Program-made: the position numbers and the translations under genes | Source of the DNA: Asticcacaulis sp. AND118 | GTDB taxonomy: Bacteria > Pseudomonadota > Alphaproteobacteria > Caulobacterales > Caulobacteraceae | Length of the DNA stretch: 64,000 nucleotides | Assembly: GCF_020535245.1 (NCBI RefSeq) | Contig: NZ_CP084910.1 | Span: 1,464,501-1,528,500, forward strand | Reading direction: 5' to 3' | Part shown: piece after piece, positions 37,066-46,276 of the stretch | Layout: each line of letters begins with the position of its first letter | Numbering within the stretch: the stretch's first letter is position 1 | The notes under the pieces: model-generated | What the model was told of the DNA's origin: nothing | Databases searched by the model: none | The model's input: only the letters and a program-made list of their open reading frames with translations

Positions 37066-37590
37066 TTATACGATATCCGCCGATTTTACCTTGAGTGTGT
37101 CCAGAACCGCCTGAACGTGGCCTTTGATGCGCACCTTGCGCCAGGCTGCCTGAACCACGCCGTGAGGGTCTATCAGGAAGGTCGAGCGGTCCGTGCCCAT
37201 ATAGGTGCGCCCGTACATCGATTTTTCGATCCACGCGCCCAAACCATCGATCAGGCCGGGCGTGGTGTCCGAAAGCAGGACAGGGGTGAGGGCGTGTTTC
37301 GTTTTGAACTTGCCGTGGCTTTTGAGGTCGTCCTTCGACAGGCCGATGACGCGCGCGCCCGCGGCTTCGAACTGAGGCAGGGCCGTGCTGAAATCGATCG
37401 CCTCCTGCGTGCAGGTCGGCGTGTTGTCGGCGGGGTAGAGGAACAGCACGGTCCAGCGCCCTTTGAGGCTATCGGGCGTCCAGTTATGACCATCGTCGCC
37501 GGGCAGGTCGAAAGCCGGGAGCGGAAAGGGAATAAAGTCGGCGTCGAGCGTGCTTTCGGCGCCGGCCTTTTTTGTCAAATTTTTTGCCAT
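37066..37590 (-). CDS. bcp: Peroxiredoxin, BCP/PrxQ type, single-cysteine
   Basis: Thiol peroxidase reducing H2O2 and organic hydroperoxides. 174 residues, thioredoxin fold. The peroxidatic Cys is in FLYPADNTPTCTQEAIDFST (consensus YPKDxTPGCTxEA). It is the only cysteine in the protein: the resolving Cys five residues later in most BCPs is replaced (Ile), so it should act as a 1-Cys enzyme recycled by a small thiol or glutaredoxin. ATG at 37590. Downstream lies the LytM/bactofilin pair; it is divergent from the AsmA-like gene. Confidence 0.9.
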   Translation of the reverse strand: MAKNLTKKAGAESTLDADFIPFPLPAFDLPGDDGHNWTPDSLKGRWTVLFLYPADNTPTCTQEAIDFSTALPQFEAAGARVIGLSKDDLKSHGKFKTKHALTPVLLSDTTPGLIDGLGAWIEKSMYGRTYMGTDRSTFLIDPHGVVQAAWRKVRIKGHVQAVLDTLKVKSADIV

Positions 37591-37691
37591 GACAATGCTT
37601 TCGGTTAATCTTATGAGAAAAGGAACGCCGGAAAATGGCGGTCGTTTGATTTTTGTTTTTTGGTACGCCCGGCGCGTGTGTTCGGATCTTC

Positions 37692-40600
37692 GTGAATAGA
37701 CTGATCAACACCCTCACACAACACTGTAGGCTCAGCCTGGCGGGCGTCATTCTGCTGGCGGGACTGGTCTTCGTCGGCTGCCTGTCGCAGGGGCCGATCC
37801 GCGTCGACGGCCTGCGCTTTCTGATCGTCTCGCGGCTTGAACGGACCATTCCGGGGGCCGAGGCCAGTCTGAAACACCTCGACCTTGTCTGGTTCCACGA
37901 CGCCAACGCGCTGGGCCTGCGCTTCGACGACCTGTTGCTCAAGGACAAGGCCGGCCGCACGGTGGCTTCCGCCGACCAGATGGAGGCGGCGCTGGCTATC
38001 GACAGTCTGGTCGGGCTGCACCTCGCCCCGGCGCGGCTGACGGCGGAAAATTTCTTCGTGGCCCTGTCGGCCTCGCCCAATGGCCGCGTCGAACTGGGCT
38101 ACGACGCCAAGGGCGATCCCGAAGCCTTCGCCATCGAGCAGGTCTTCTATGACCTGACCGGCAAGGAAAAGCTCGGACGGCCGTTGAGTTTCACCCGTCA
38201 GGTCGATCTGACCGACGGTATTCTGGCTTTTCGTCAGGTCGGCACGCCGCTCCACTGGCGCGCCCATGTCGCCGAGATCGATTTTTCCAAGCGCAAAAAC
38301 CAGATTCGCTCGAAGATCGGGCTGGTGGTCGAAAGTCAGGGGAAGACGGCCTATCTGGCGCTCAACGGGCAGGCCCAGACCGACCTCAAGACGGCGGAAC
38401 TGCGCGCCGAAATCCGCGACCTGATCCCGTCGCAGATATTTCCCACGGCCGGATCGACGCGCGCCCTGTCGCATTTCCGCGCGGCGATCAACGGACGGGG
38501 TAACCTCAGATACACGGCGCGGACGGGGCTTGAGAGTGCCTTCCTCGATATTTCGGCGGGGCGCGGCAGCTACGATTTCGGCCGGTCGGCGCAGAGGTTC
38601 GACGCCCTGAGCCTCAAGGCCGATTATGTGCCGAAGACCCGCACCGTGCGTTTCAGCACCTTCAGGCTCAAGTCGCGCTTTCTCGACACCGACCTATCGG
38701 GCAGCGTCTATATGACGCCGGAAGACACGCCGCGCGACCGCAAGATGGCCGTGCATTTTGACTTCGCCGGTCCGCGCGTATCGGGGCAACTGGCCGACGA
38801 CTTCCCGGCCCAGACCCTGACCGAGGTGCATTTCAAAGGCGCCTACACGCCCGATCTGCGCCAGCTCGATATCGAAACCGGCAAGGCGCTGCTGGTCGAT
38901 GCGCCGCTGACGACCAAGGGGCGGCTCTATACCGACGACAAGGGGCAGTTGGGAGCCGATCTGACGGCGCGCATCGACGGCGACTTCCGCAAGGAGGTCG
39001 TCTTCGCCTTCTGGCCCGAAAACCTGACGCCGATCACGCGCGACGACCTGATCCGCCGCATCAAGGGCGGCACCTATTCCAACGCAGACTTCGTGCTGAA
39101 AGCGCCGCCGGGCCATTTCAAGGACGGGCAACTGGAAAACGAGGATTTGCGCCTCACCTTCGGTTTTCGCGATATGGGGCTCAGCGTCGACAGCCGTTTG
39201 CAGGACGCCACGGGCCTTTACGGTACGGGCCTGTTGCAGGGGGCCAGTTTCGACCTCAGCCTCAATGGCGGGCATCTGGTCGAGGTGCCGCTGACCGGCG
39301 GCGGCATTTCCGTGCCGCACTTCCATAAGAGCCGTGCGCCGAAATCGCAGACCCATATCTGGCTGACGGCGCAGAGCGGCGCGGCGCAACTGATCGAGGC
39401 CATCGACCCGCTGACCGGCGGTCATCTGCAAAAGGAAGGCCTGACGCGCGATCGCCTGAGCGGCGATGCCGAAACGCGGCTCGACATCCGTTTCCCGACC
39501 TTCGTCAATCTCAGCCTGAAAACGCTCGACCTCAAATTCACCGGCAAGATCCGCCATGCCGGTCTGAAACAGGCAGCGCTGGGCTGGGATATCGTCGACG
39601 GCGACCTGACCGTCACCGGCGACTATCTGGCCAACCGGCTGGAGGTACGCGGCCCGGCGAAGATGGGCCCCTATACCGGCGAGATCGGCTACCGCACGCA
39701 GTTCGAGCCGACCATGCAGTATATCGACTTCACCGGCAGCTTCAATGCGCGGCAGTTCGGCGGTTCACCCACCAAGCGCGTCGCCATTCGCGGGCAGCTT
39801 GAGCTGTTCGACAATATCGGCAAGGGGCGCATCGAGTCCGACATCTTTGCCGGTACGGTCAACTGGGACGGGACGGAACCGCGACCCACCAATGTGGTCC
39901 TGTCCGGCAATACGCTGAGCGAAGGCATGAAGGGGCAGGGCCTGCCCATCTTCGCACGCTTCCGCCCCGAAATCCCCACCGAAATCCTGCTGCGCCGGTC
40001 GGGCGACGTGTGGACAGGGGAAGTGCAGGCCGAGGGCTTTTCCGGCGATCTGGCCTATATTGACAGCCTGCATCCGCGTCTGGTCTATAAGGCCAATATC
40101 TCGCCGCAGCGGGCGCAACTGCTGGGCATGGGCGCCTTGCCCTATTTCAGCGAGCCGCGCCGCCTGACGGTCAATATCGGGCTGGACGCCCAGTCGCGTG
40201 AGGCGCGCATCCGCGTCGGCGACATCGACGCCGTGCTCGACTGGACCGACGAAGGCGACAAACCGCCCAAACGTACCCTGACCACGCGCCTGACGCCGGA
40301 GCAGATGCACGCCCTGGGCCTGCCACGCGGCTGGTTCAGTCCGCAGGAAACCCTGCCCGTCTTCGCGCGCTGGGAGCAGGATCAACGCGGTATCGACGGC
40401 GACGTCCGTATCGGCGATCAATCATTGAGGTTCGATCTGCCGGACACCAGTGGCGCGACCTTCCTGTTCGGCCCGCCCAAGGCCTGGGCGAAGATCAGCG
40501 GCGACCTCGACCGCGCATTCTTAAGCCGGCTCGGCTATGTCGGCCATAGTCTCGAACTGGACGGTCAGGTCGGTTTCGGGCTCACCCTGTACCAGACCGG

Positions 40601-41879
40601 GAACCGCACGCCGGGCGCGTTGTCGCCCGCCGAAATCTCCGCCGCCGTGCTCGATATCGACGCGACGCCGACGCGCCTGCAACTGGCGCGCAGCGACTGG
40701 GTCAAGCCGGTGGGCGAGCCGGCGAAACTGTCGATCAGCTTCGACGAACGCGCCGGTGGCGGCGTCGATCTGAAACGCATCCGCGCGACGGGCGAGCGCA
40801 TCACTATCGAAGGCCGCGCCTCGATCAGGGAAGGCGGCGAAGCGGATTCTGTCGACTTCTCAAAAATATACCTCAAGGACTTTGCGGACCTGACGGCGCG
40901 CCTGTCGCCTGCCGACGCTTCCGGCGTGCACACCCTGACCCTGCGCGGCAAACGGCTGGACGTGCGGCCGTGGTTCAATCCGCCGAAGACGCAGGCCGTG
41001 GTCACCGACACCCGGCCCGTCACCCCCGCCGAACTGCCGCGCGCGCCGGTCTCCACCGGCAAGCCCGCGCCGAAGCTGGACAAGCCGATGCGGCTGCTGG
41101 TCGATATCGGCGCGCTGCGCACCTCTCAGGACGGGGTGTTCAGCGAGGTCGAGCTGAAGGCCGGATGGGACGGGCGCAACCTCATCACCGGCGAAGGTTC
41201 GGCCCTGACCAGACAGGGCTCGCTGGTCACGCTCGATTTCAAGCCGCAGAACGACTACACGGCCTTCACCTTCGAAGCCGACGACCTCGGCGATCTGGTG
41301 GCGACGGCGCTGGGCGACAAGCGCCTGTCGGGTGGCGACGCCGTGATCGAGGGCGTCTATCGCGACGGGCAGATCGATGCCACGCTCAAGGGCGAGGACA
41401 TCCGCGTCAAGGAGATACCGGCGCTTGGTCAAGTATTGACTCTGGCCTCGCTGCGCGGCCTCTCCGACACCCTGTCGGGGGCCGGCATCAGCTTCGACGA
41501 CTACGAATTCCCCATCCGCTACCGCGACAACTACCTCTTCGTGCGCAACGGCTGGGCCAAGGGCGACGCCCTGCGCATCAATGTCTGGGGCGCGCAGGAC
41601 TTCGGCAAGCAGACCATGGACTATCAGGGCACCATCATTCCCGCCTACGGCCTCAATGCCGCCTTTGCCGGCGTGCCACTGGTCGGCGACGCCCTGACCT
41701 CCAATAGCGGCGAAGGCGTGCTAGGCCTCAAATACCGCCTCAAGGGCCGCTTCGGCACGCCGCAGGCCGAGATCAACCCCTTCTCGCTGGTGCTGCCGGG
41801 CTTCCTGCGCCGTATTCTGGACGAGAAGCGCGAAGACCCGCTGCCGCCGGTGGATGTAACGAGCCAACGTAAGAGTTAA
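37692..41879 (+). CDS. Large AsmA-like (YhdP/DUF3971 type) envelope protein
   Basis: About 1395 residues from GTG 37692 (M-NRLINTLTQHCRLSLAGV); TTG at 37653 would add 13, and no ATG lies near the beginning. One N-terminal membrane anchor (about 11-30, LSLAGVILLAGLVFVG) is followed by a very long beta-rich periplasmic region. AsmA-type stretches include LRFLIVSRLERTIPGAEASL near the start and the C-terminal LKGEDIRVKEIPALGQVLTL, LASLRGLSDTLSGAGISFDD, MDYQGTIIPAYGLNAAFAGV and PLVGDALTSNSGEGVLGLKY, the last being the AsmA_2 signature. Relatives (YhdP, TamB, YdbH) are thought to carry phospholipids from inner to outer membrane; that function is inferred. Ends at a terminator. Confidence 0.88.
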   Translation: MNRLINTLTQHCRLSLAGVILLAGLVFVGCLSQGPIRVDGLRFLIVSRLERTIPGAEASLKHLDLVWFHDANALGLRFDDLLLKDKAGRTVASADQMEAALAIDSLVGLHLAPARLTAENFFVALSASPNGRVELGYDAKGDPEAFAIEQVFYDLTGKEKLGRPLSFTRQVDLTDGILAFRQVGTPLHWRAHVAEIDFSKRKNQIRSKIGLVVESQGKTAYLALNGQAQTDLKTAELRAEIRDLIPSQIFPTAGSTRALSHFRAAINGRGNLRYTARTGLESAFLDISAGRGSYDFGRSAQRFDALSLKADYVPKTRTVRFSTFRLKSRFLDTDLSGSVYMTPEDTPRDRKMAVHFDFAGPRVSGQLADDFPAQTLTEVHFKGAYTPDLRQLDIETGKALLVDAPLTTKGRLYTDDKGQLGADLTARIDGDFRKEVVFAFWPENLTPITRDDLIRRIKGGTYSNADFVLKAPPGHFKDGQLENEDLRLTFGFRDMGLSVDSRLQDATGLYGTGLLQGASFDLSLNGGHLVEVPLTGGGISVPHFHKSRAPKSQTHIWLTAQSGAAQLIEAIDPLTGGHLQKEGLTRDRLSGDAETRLDIRFPTFVNLSLKTLDLKFTGKIRHAGLKQAALGWDIVDGDLTVTGDYLANRLEVRGPAKMGPYTGEIGYRTQFEPTMQYIDFTGSFNARQFGGSPTKRVAIRGQLELFDNIGKGRIESDIFAGTVNWDGTEPRPTNVVLSGNTLSEGMKGQGLPIFARFRPEIPTEILLRRSGDVWTGEVQAEGFSGDLAYIDSLHPRLVYKANISPQRAQLLGMGALPYFSEPRRLTVNIGLDAQSREARIRVGDIDAVLDWTDEGDKPPKRTLTTRLTPEQMHALGLPRGWFSPQETLPVFARWEQDQRGIDGDVRIGDQSLRFDLPDTSGATFLFGPPKAWAKISGDLDRAFLSRLGYVGHSLELDGQVGFGLTLYQTGNRTPGALSPAEISAAVLDIDATPTRLQLARSDWVKPVGEPAKLSISFDERAGGGVDLKRIRATGERITIEGRASIREGGEADSVDFSKIYLKDFADLTARLSPADASGVHTLTLRGKRLDVRPWFNPPKTQAVVTDTRPVTPAELPRAPVSTGKPAPKLDKPMRLLVDIGALRTSQDGVFSEVELKAGWDGRNLITGEGSALTRQGSLVTLDFKPQNDYTAFTFEADDLGDLVATALGDKRLSGGDAVIEGVYRDGQIDATLKGEDIRVKEIPALGQVLTLASLRGLSDTLSGAGISFDDYEFPIRYRDNYLFVRNGWAKGDALRINVWGAQDFGKQTMDYQGTIIPAYGLNAAFAGVPLVGDALTSNSGEGVLGLKYRLKGRFGTPQAEINPFSLVLPGFLRRILDEKREDPLPPVDVTSQRKS

Positions 41880-41886
41880 GGTTTGC

Positions 41887-41994
41887 GGGGCCGCAGGCCC
41901 CACACCCCCTCACTGGGCGCAAAATGAAAGGCCGGAGTCAGATAAACTCCGGCTTTTCCGTGTGTCGGTTATGGGGTTTGGGGCCTGCGGCCCC
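41887..41994. repeat. Inverted pair of family D repeats around a terminator, copy 2
   Basis: Left arm ggggccgcaggccccacacc (from 41887) and right arm ggggtttggggcctgcggcc (from 41973) are inverse copies; the terminator 41931-41957 is between. The arms match those at 11408-11525. Confidence 0.75.
41931..41957. terminator. Intrinsic terminator between AsmA-like gene and tyrS
   Basis: Stem gccggagt / actccggc with loop cagataa, followed by tttt. It serves the plus-strand AsmA-like gene; the gaaag on the other side is a weaker T-run for tyrS. Confidence 0.85.
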
Positions 41995-42008
41995 AAGACC
42001 TTTACCTC

Positions 42009-43262
42009 TTAAACCGGCTTTACCAGCACGATCTTCTTCTTGCCCTGAGCGACCTTGATCACCCCATCGGCATTGAGATCGCTCAAGCTTACGTTCTGGT
42101 TGCCGTCGGTGACGGCTGCGTCGTTAACGCGCAGACCACCGCCCTGGGCCAGACGGCGGGCTTCGCCGTTCGACTGGGTGAGGCCGATCCGGGTGGTCAG
42201 GGCCGCCAGCATGATGCCGGCCTCAAGCTCGGCGCGCGGGACTTCGACGGTCGGCAGGTCGGCCGACAGCACGCCCTGCTCGAAGGCCTTTTGCGCCGTG
42301 TCGCGGGCGGTAGAGGCCGCGGCTTCGCCGTGAACCATGCGCGTGGCGGCGTCGGCGAGGATCTTCTTGGCCTCGTTGATCTCGGCCCCTTGCAGGGCTT
42401 CGAGGCGGCGGATTTCGTCCATGGCTAAGTCGGTGAACAGCCGCATGAACTTGCCGACATCGGCGTCTTCGGTGTTGCGCCAGTATTGCCAGTAGTCGTA
42501 GGGGCTGAGCGCGTCGGCATTGAGCCACACCGCACCGCCGACCGTCTTGCCCATCTTGGCGCCGGACGCGGTGGTCAGCAGCGGCGTGGTCAGGCCGAAG
42601 GCGGCCTTTTGATTAAGGCGGCGCGTCAGTTCGACGCCGTTGACGATATTGCCCCACTGGTCCGAACCGCCCATTTGCAGCACGCAATTATAGGCGTTGT
42701 TCAGTTCGCGGAAATCCACGGCCTGCATCAGCATGTAGTTGAATTCGAGGAAGGTCATCGGCTGTTCACGCTCCAGGCGCAGCTTGACCGAATCGAAGGT
42801 CAACATGCGGTTGATGGTGAAGTGTGTGCCGAAGGTGCGCAGGAATTCGATATAGCCGAAGCCCGACAGCCAGTCGTCATTATTGACCATGATGGCGTCG
42901 GTCGCGCCTTCCCCGAAGGTCAGGAAGCTGTTGAACACCGACTTGATGCCGTTCATGTTCGACTGAATCTGTTCGTCGGTCAGAAGCGGGCGCTGGGTGT
43001 CCTTGAAGGTCGGGTCGCCGACCTTGGTCGTGCCGCCGCCCATCAGGACGATCGGCTTGTTGCCCGTCTTCTGGAGCCAGTAGAGCAGCATGATCTGCAC
43101 CAGATGCCCGGCGTGCAAGGACGACGCCGTGGCATCATAGCCGATATAGCCCGTGATCGGCCCGGCGGAAGCCAGCGTATCGAGGGCTTCCGCGTCCGTG
43201 CACTGGTGGATGAAACCGCGCTCCGAGAGGACGTTGAGGAAATCGGATTTGAAGGTGGTCAT
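42009..43262 (-). CDS. tyrS: Tyrosyl-tRNA synthetase
   Basis: Class I synthetase charging tRNA-Tyr. 417 residues from ATG 43262 ([20 protein letters not shown]); the frame is open to 43334 but the extra is not family-like. HIGH-equivalent [12 protein letters not shown]. Tyr-binding [33 protein letters not shown]-equivalent is [10 protein letters not shown]. The C-terminal S4 RNA-binding domain (about 345-415) includes [20 protein letters not shown]. Divergent from anmK with 83 bases between. Confidence 0.97.
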   Translation of the reverse strand: MTTFKSDFLNVLSERGFIHQCTDAEALDTLASAGPITGYIGYDATASSLHAGHLVQIMLLYWLQKTGNKPIVLMGGGTTKVGDPTFKDTQRPLLTDEQIQSNMNGIKSVFNSFLTFGEGATDAIMVNNDDWLSGFGYIEFLRTFGTHFTINRMLTFDSVKLRLEREQPMTFLEFNYMLMQAVDFRELNNAYNCVLQMGGSDQWGNIVNGVELTRRLNQKAAFGLTTPLLTTASGAKMGKTVGGAVWLNADALSPYDYWQYWRNTEDADVGKFMRLFTDLAMDEIRRLEALQGAEINEAKKILADAATRMVHGEAAASTARDTAQKAFEQGVLSADLPTVEVPRAELEAGIMLAALTTRIGLTQSNGEARRLAQGGGLRVNDAAVTDGNQNVSLSDLNADGVIKVAQGKKKIVLVKPV

Positions 43263-43345
43263 GTCTCTAACATTGTTGCTGTCACGCGGGTTTGCGTGCA
43301 AGTTGCGTCTAACACGCGGCCCGCGCTTTACCATAGGCTTTTCGC

Positions 43346-44479
43346 ATGAAAATCATCGGCTTTATGACCGGCACCTCGCTCGACGGCATCGATATGGCGG
43401 TGCTGGAAACCGACGGCGAGGCGCGACTGAGCTTCGGGCCGTTTTCTGAAAAGCCGATGCCTCCTGAGGTGCGCGCCGTGCTGGAGGCTGCGACGAAGGA
43501 CGCGCTCGGCTGGGCGCGCGGGACGGCGGAACCGGAAAGCTTTGAGGTGGCGCGGCGGGCGATCGCTGATTATCATCTGGAGGCCCTGACCGCGTTTGTG
43601 AGCGAAAACGGCCTGAATCTGGGGGATTTCGACGCGCTGGGTGTACACGGCCAGACGGTGCTGCACGAACGCCCCAGGGACGGTGTGAAGGGCCGCACGG
43701 TGCAGTTGTTCGACGGGGCCTGGTTCGCCGAAAAGACCGGCCTGCCCGTGGTGTGTGACTTCCGCCGCGCCGACATCGAGGCGGGGGGTGAGGCCGCGCC
43801 TCTGGCCCCCGTCTATCACCGCGCGCTGGTGCAGGCGGCGGGATTGGAATTGCCTGTGGTCGTGGTCAATCTGGGCGGTGTCGCCAATATCACGGTGGTC
43901 ACCGGGGACGGTCTGACGGCGCTCGATACCGGCCCGGCCAGCGGCCTTATGGACCAGTGGATGCGCCAGCATACCGGCCTCCTGTTCGACGAAAACGGCG
44001 CGGTGGCGGCCAGGGGGTCGGCGGACGGTCATGTCGTAGCGGACTATATCCGGCATCCCTATTTCCTTCAGGATGCCCCTAAGTCATTGGACCGCTACGA
44101 TTTCACGCTGGACCCGATCTCCCATCTTGGCCTTGAAGACGGCATGGCGACCCTGTTGATGTTCACCGCGACAAGCCTGCGATTTGAAATTTTCAAATAT
44201 GCCCAGAAGGCCAGTGCAATCATCCTCTGTGGGGGCGGGCGCAATAACATCCAACTGGTCAAGGTGCTGAAGCAGACCCTCTCGGACATAGCACCTGTGC
44301 GGATCGCCGAAGAACTGGGCTGGCGCGGCGGGGCTATCGAGGCCGAAGCCTTTGCCTATATGGCCGCGCGATCGCTGAAGGGATTGCCGATTTCCTTCCC
44401 CGGCACGACGGGGGTGAAGGCACCGCTGACCGGCGGGGTGGTCTATCGGCCCGATCCTTCTTTGCGCCGCAGCGCCTGA
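43346..44479 (+). CDS. anmK: Anhydro-N-acetylmuramic acid kinase
   Basis: Converts anhMurNAc to MurNAc-6-P in peptidoglycan recycling. 377 residues, ASKHA fold. [20 protein letters not shown] is the ATP phosphate-1 motif; [13 protein letters not shown] carries substrate contacts; [11 protein letters not shown] and [15 protein letters not shown] follow; ILCGGGRNN is the adenosine motif. Its presence implies the cell recovers anhydromuropeptides. Divergent from tyrS. The gene is followed by about 420 bases of repeats. Confidence 0.95.
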   Translation: MKIIGFMTGTSLDGIDMAVLETDGEARLSFGPFSEKPMPPEVRAVLEAATKDALGWARGTAEPESFEVARRAIADYHLEALTAFVSENGLNLGDFDALGVHGQTVLHERPRDGVKGRTVQLFDGAWFAEKTGLPVVCDFRRADIEAGGEAAPLAPVYHRALVQAAGLELPVVVVNLGGVANITVVTGDGLTALDTGPASGLMDQWMRQHTGLLFDENGAVAARGSADGHVVADYIRHPYFLQDAPKSLDRYDFTLDPISHLGLEDGMATLLMFTATSLRFEIFKYAQKASAIILCGGGRNNIQLVKVLKQTLSDIAPVRIAEELGWRGGAIEAEAFAYMAARSLKGLPISFPGTTGVKAPLTGGVVYRPDPSLRRSA

Positions 44480-44488
44480 AGGGGCTCC

Positions 44489-44620
44489 ACAGATGATGCC
44501 CGCAAGCGGCTCACAGATATTCATTGGGATGTACGACCGCGCCAACCGCTCAAACCATCTGTGTGATCGCCTGAAAAGGCGATCATCTGTGTCATCTGCG
44601 GTAAATAAAGAGGGATGCAG
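44489..44620. repeat. Inverted CACAGATG repeats, family F
   Basis: Units cacagatgatgcc and ggctcacagatattcatt face catctgtgtgatcgcc and gcgatcatctgtgtcatctg. A strong hairpin gatcgcct-gaa-aggcgatc lies at about 44566-44585 and may end the anmK transcript despite lacking a T-run. Similar words appear at 9376-9420. Confidence 0.65.
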
Positions 44621-44685
44621 CGCGCCTGGAGCTATTCCATTTTCACTGGAAGCGTGCGGGCTCAGGATCTTCGAGATTGGATTTT

Positions 44686-44840
44686 TAACCACGGAAAACA
44701 CAGAAAGCACGGACTCTGAGCACTTCAAAATGCCCGCGCCTGACCGGCGCATTAAGTCGATGAGGTGAGCTGAACATTTCGGCGCTTCGCGCGACCCCGG
44801 CCACGCAATGACGTCCGTGCTTTCTGTGTTTTCCGTGGTC
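44686..44840. repeat. Inverted CACGGAAA repeat, family E, copy 2
   Basis: Left end taaccacggaaaacacagaa plus agcacgga; right end tccgtgctttctgtgttttc plus cgtggtc, its inverse. Interior about 95 bases, no gene. Related to 22946-23123. Together with family F it fills the 425 bases between anmK and the hydrolase gene. Confidence 0.75.
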
Positions 44841-44904
44841 AAAATCAAAGTCACACGGCCAAAGAAAAAGGGACGCCGAAGCGTCCCCCGAATTTATCGT
44901 GTGC

Positions 44905-45555
44905 CTATTCCAGTTCGCCGGCCAGACGGCGGTCGAGATAGCCCCCCACACGGCGTTCGATTTCGGGCAGTTGCTCGGCCCAGAAGTGCCCCGCGCCTTC
45001 GACGACTTCGTGGGCGATGGTGATGCCCTTCTGCGTGCGCAACTTGGCCACCACGCGCTCGACTTCCGACGGCGGCACGACCGAGTCGGCCGAGCCGTTG
45101 ATGAACAGGCCCGAGGCCGGGCAGGGGGCCAGAAAGCTGAAATCATAGGCGTTGGCCGGTGGCGATACCGAGATGAAGCCGTCGGTTTCCGGGCGGCGCA
45201 TCAGCAACTGCATGCCGATATAGGCCCCGAAATTATAGCCGGCGACCCAGAATTGCGACGCGGTCGGGTTCTTGGCCTGCAGCCAGTCGAGTGCGGTCGC
45301 GGCATCCGCCAGTTCACCGATGCCGGAATCGAATTCGCCCTGCGACTTGCCGACGCCGCGGAAGTTGAAGCGCAGCACCGAAAAGCCGCGCGTCATGAAC
45401 AGGTGGAACAGTTGCGCCGTCACCGGGTTGTTCATATGCCCGCCCGCCTTGGGGTGGGGGTGAAGGATCAGGGCGATGGGAGCGTTGTCCGTCTTACCGG
45501 CGGTGTATCGGGCCTCGATTCGACCGGCGGCGCCGGCGAGGATCACTTCAGGCAT
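44905..45555 (-). CDS. Alpha/beta-hydrolase fold protein (COG2945-like)
   Basis: 216 residues from ATG 45555 (MPEVILAGAAGRIEARYTAG). Family motifs: ALILHPHPKAGGHMNNPVTA, VLRFNFRGVGKSQGEFDSGI, and a C-terminal VVEGAGHFWAE with the catalytic His; the acid is likely Asp in FINGSADSVVPPSEVE. The nucleophile elbow reads WVAGYNFGAYIG, with Asn where GxSxG serine is expected, so it may lack hydrolase activity. Substrate unknown. It is divergent from iscR, and the IscR-type operator lies between the two starts, so it may share iron-sulfur regulation. Confidence 0.8.
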   Translation of the reverse strand: MPEVILAGAAGRIEARYTAGKTDNAPIALILHPHPKAGGHMNNPVTAQLFHLFMTRGFSVLRFNFRGVGKSQGEFDSGIGELADAATALDWLQAKNPTASQFWVAGYNFGAYIGMQLLMRRPETDGFISVSPPANAYDFSFLAPCPASGLFINGSADSVVPPSEVERVVAKLRTQKGITIAHEVVEGAGHFWAEQLPEIERRVGGYLDRRLAGELE

Positions 45556-45601
45556 GCAGAACCCTTGTTTCGTAACAAAAAGTGTCATGGTGCGGCGCAT
45601 A

Positions 45602-45631
45602 ATTCTTGACTACAATAGTCAGGATTACTAT
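45602..45631 (+). promoter_or_regulatory. IscR type 1 operator / promoter of the iscR-suf operon
   Basis: gactacaatagtcagg (45608-45623) matches the E. coli type 1 IscR consensus GACTRWWWYAGTCRRS at all but one position, with the perfect inverted arms gacta / tagtc. It overlaps a TTGACT (45606-45611) that can serve as -35; a tactat at 45626 is a possible -10, at short spacing. IscR with a 2Fe-2S cluster would repress here. Confidence 0.8.
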
Positions 45632-45757
45632 GTCCCGCGCAGGGACGACGGCGCACCTTTATGAGGCAAGCCGTTTAGCACACTCTTTCCGGCTTTGTGC
45701 AGGTTTTTCATTGGCCTGCCGCGTTTTCCCCGCCGGTAGCCACAGGAAGCGAACGGC

Positions 45758-46276
45758 ATGAGATTATCGACCAAGGGACGTTACGCCGTCATGGCCATGA
45801 CGGATCTGGCGCTGAATGCCCAGGGCAAGCCGATTTCCCTGTCCGAAATCTCAGAGCGTCAGCAAATCTCCCTGTCCTATCTCGAACAACTCTTCGCCCG
45901 CCTGCGTAAGGCCGGGCTGGTCAAGAGCGCGCGTGGACCCGGCGGCGGCTATACGCTGGCGCGCGCGTCCGACGCCCTGTTCGTGTCGGAAATCGTGCTG
46001 GCGGTCGATGAGCCGATCAAGGCGACGCGCTGCGCCCTGACCTCGAACAAGCTGGGGGCCAACAAGCGCCTGTCCAAGGAAAGCGCGGCGCAGGAGATCG
46101 GCTGCATGCCGGGCGGTCAGCGCTGCCTGACGCACAATCTGTGGGAAGATCTGGGCTTCGCCATCCACGACTATCTGTCGACCGTGTCGCTCAACGACGT
46201 GGTGCATAAGCGCACGCGCAAGCGGGTAACGATCGAAAACCGCTTCCCGGCCGAGATCGCGAGGGAACTCGCCTGA
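45758..46276 (+). CDS. iscR: Rrf2-family Fe-S cluster regulator IscR
   Basis: Winged-helix repressor sensing Fe-S status. 172 residues; MRLSTKGRYAVMAMTDLALN and LEQLFARLRKAGLVKSARGP GGGYTLAR are typical of IscR. Cluster ligands: Cys in KATRCALT, then GCMPGGQRCLTHNLW with two Cys and the His. Between the first and second cysteine lie 23 residues (LTSNKLGANKRLSKESAAQE) against five in E. coli IscR. First gene of the suf operon; its TGA overlaps the next ATG (TGATG). The operator at 45608 suggests autoregulation. Confidence 0.92.
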   Translation: MRLSTKGRYAVMAMTDLALNAQGKPISLSEISERQQISLSYLEQLFARLRKAGLVKSARGPGGGYTLARASDALFVSEIVLAVDEPIKATRCALTSNKLGANKRLSKESAAQEIGCMPGGQRCLTHNLWEDLGFAIHDYLSTVSLNDVVHKRTRKRVTIENRFPAEIARELA

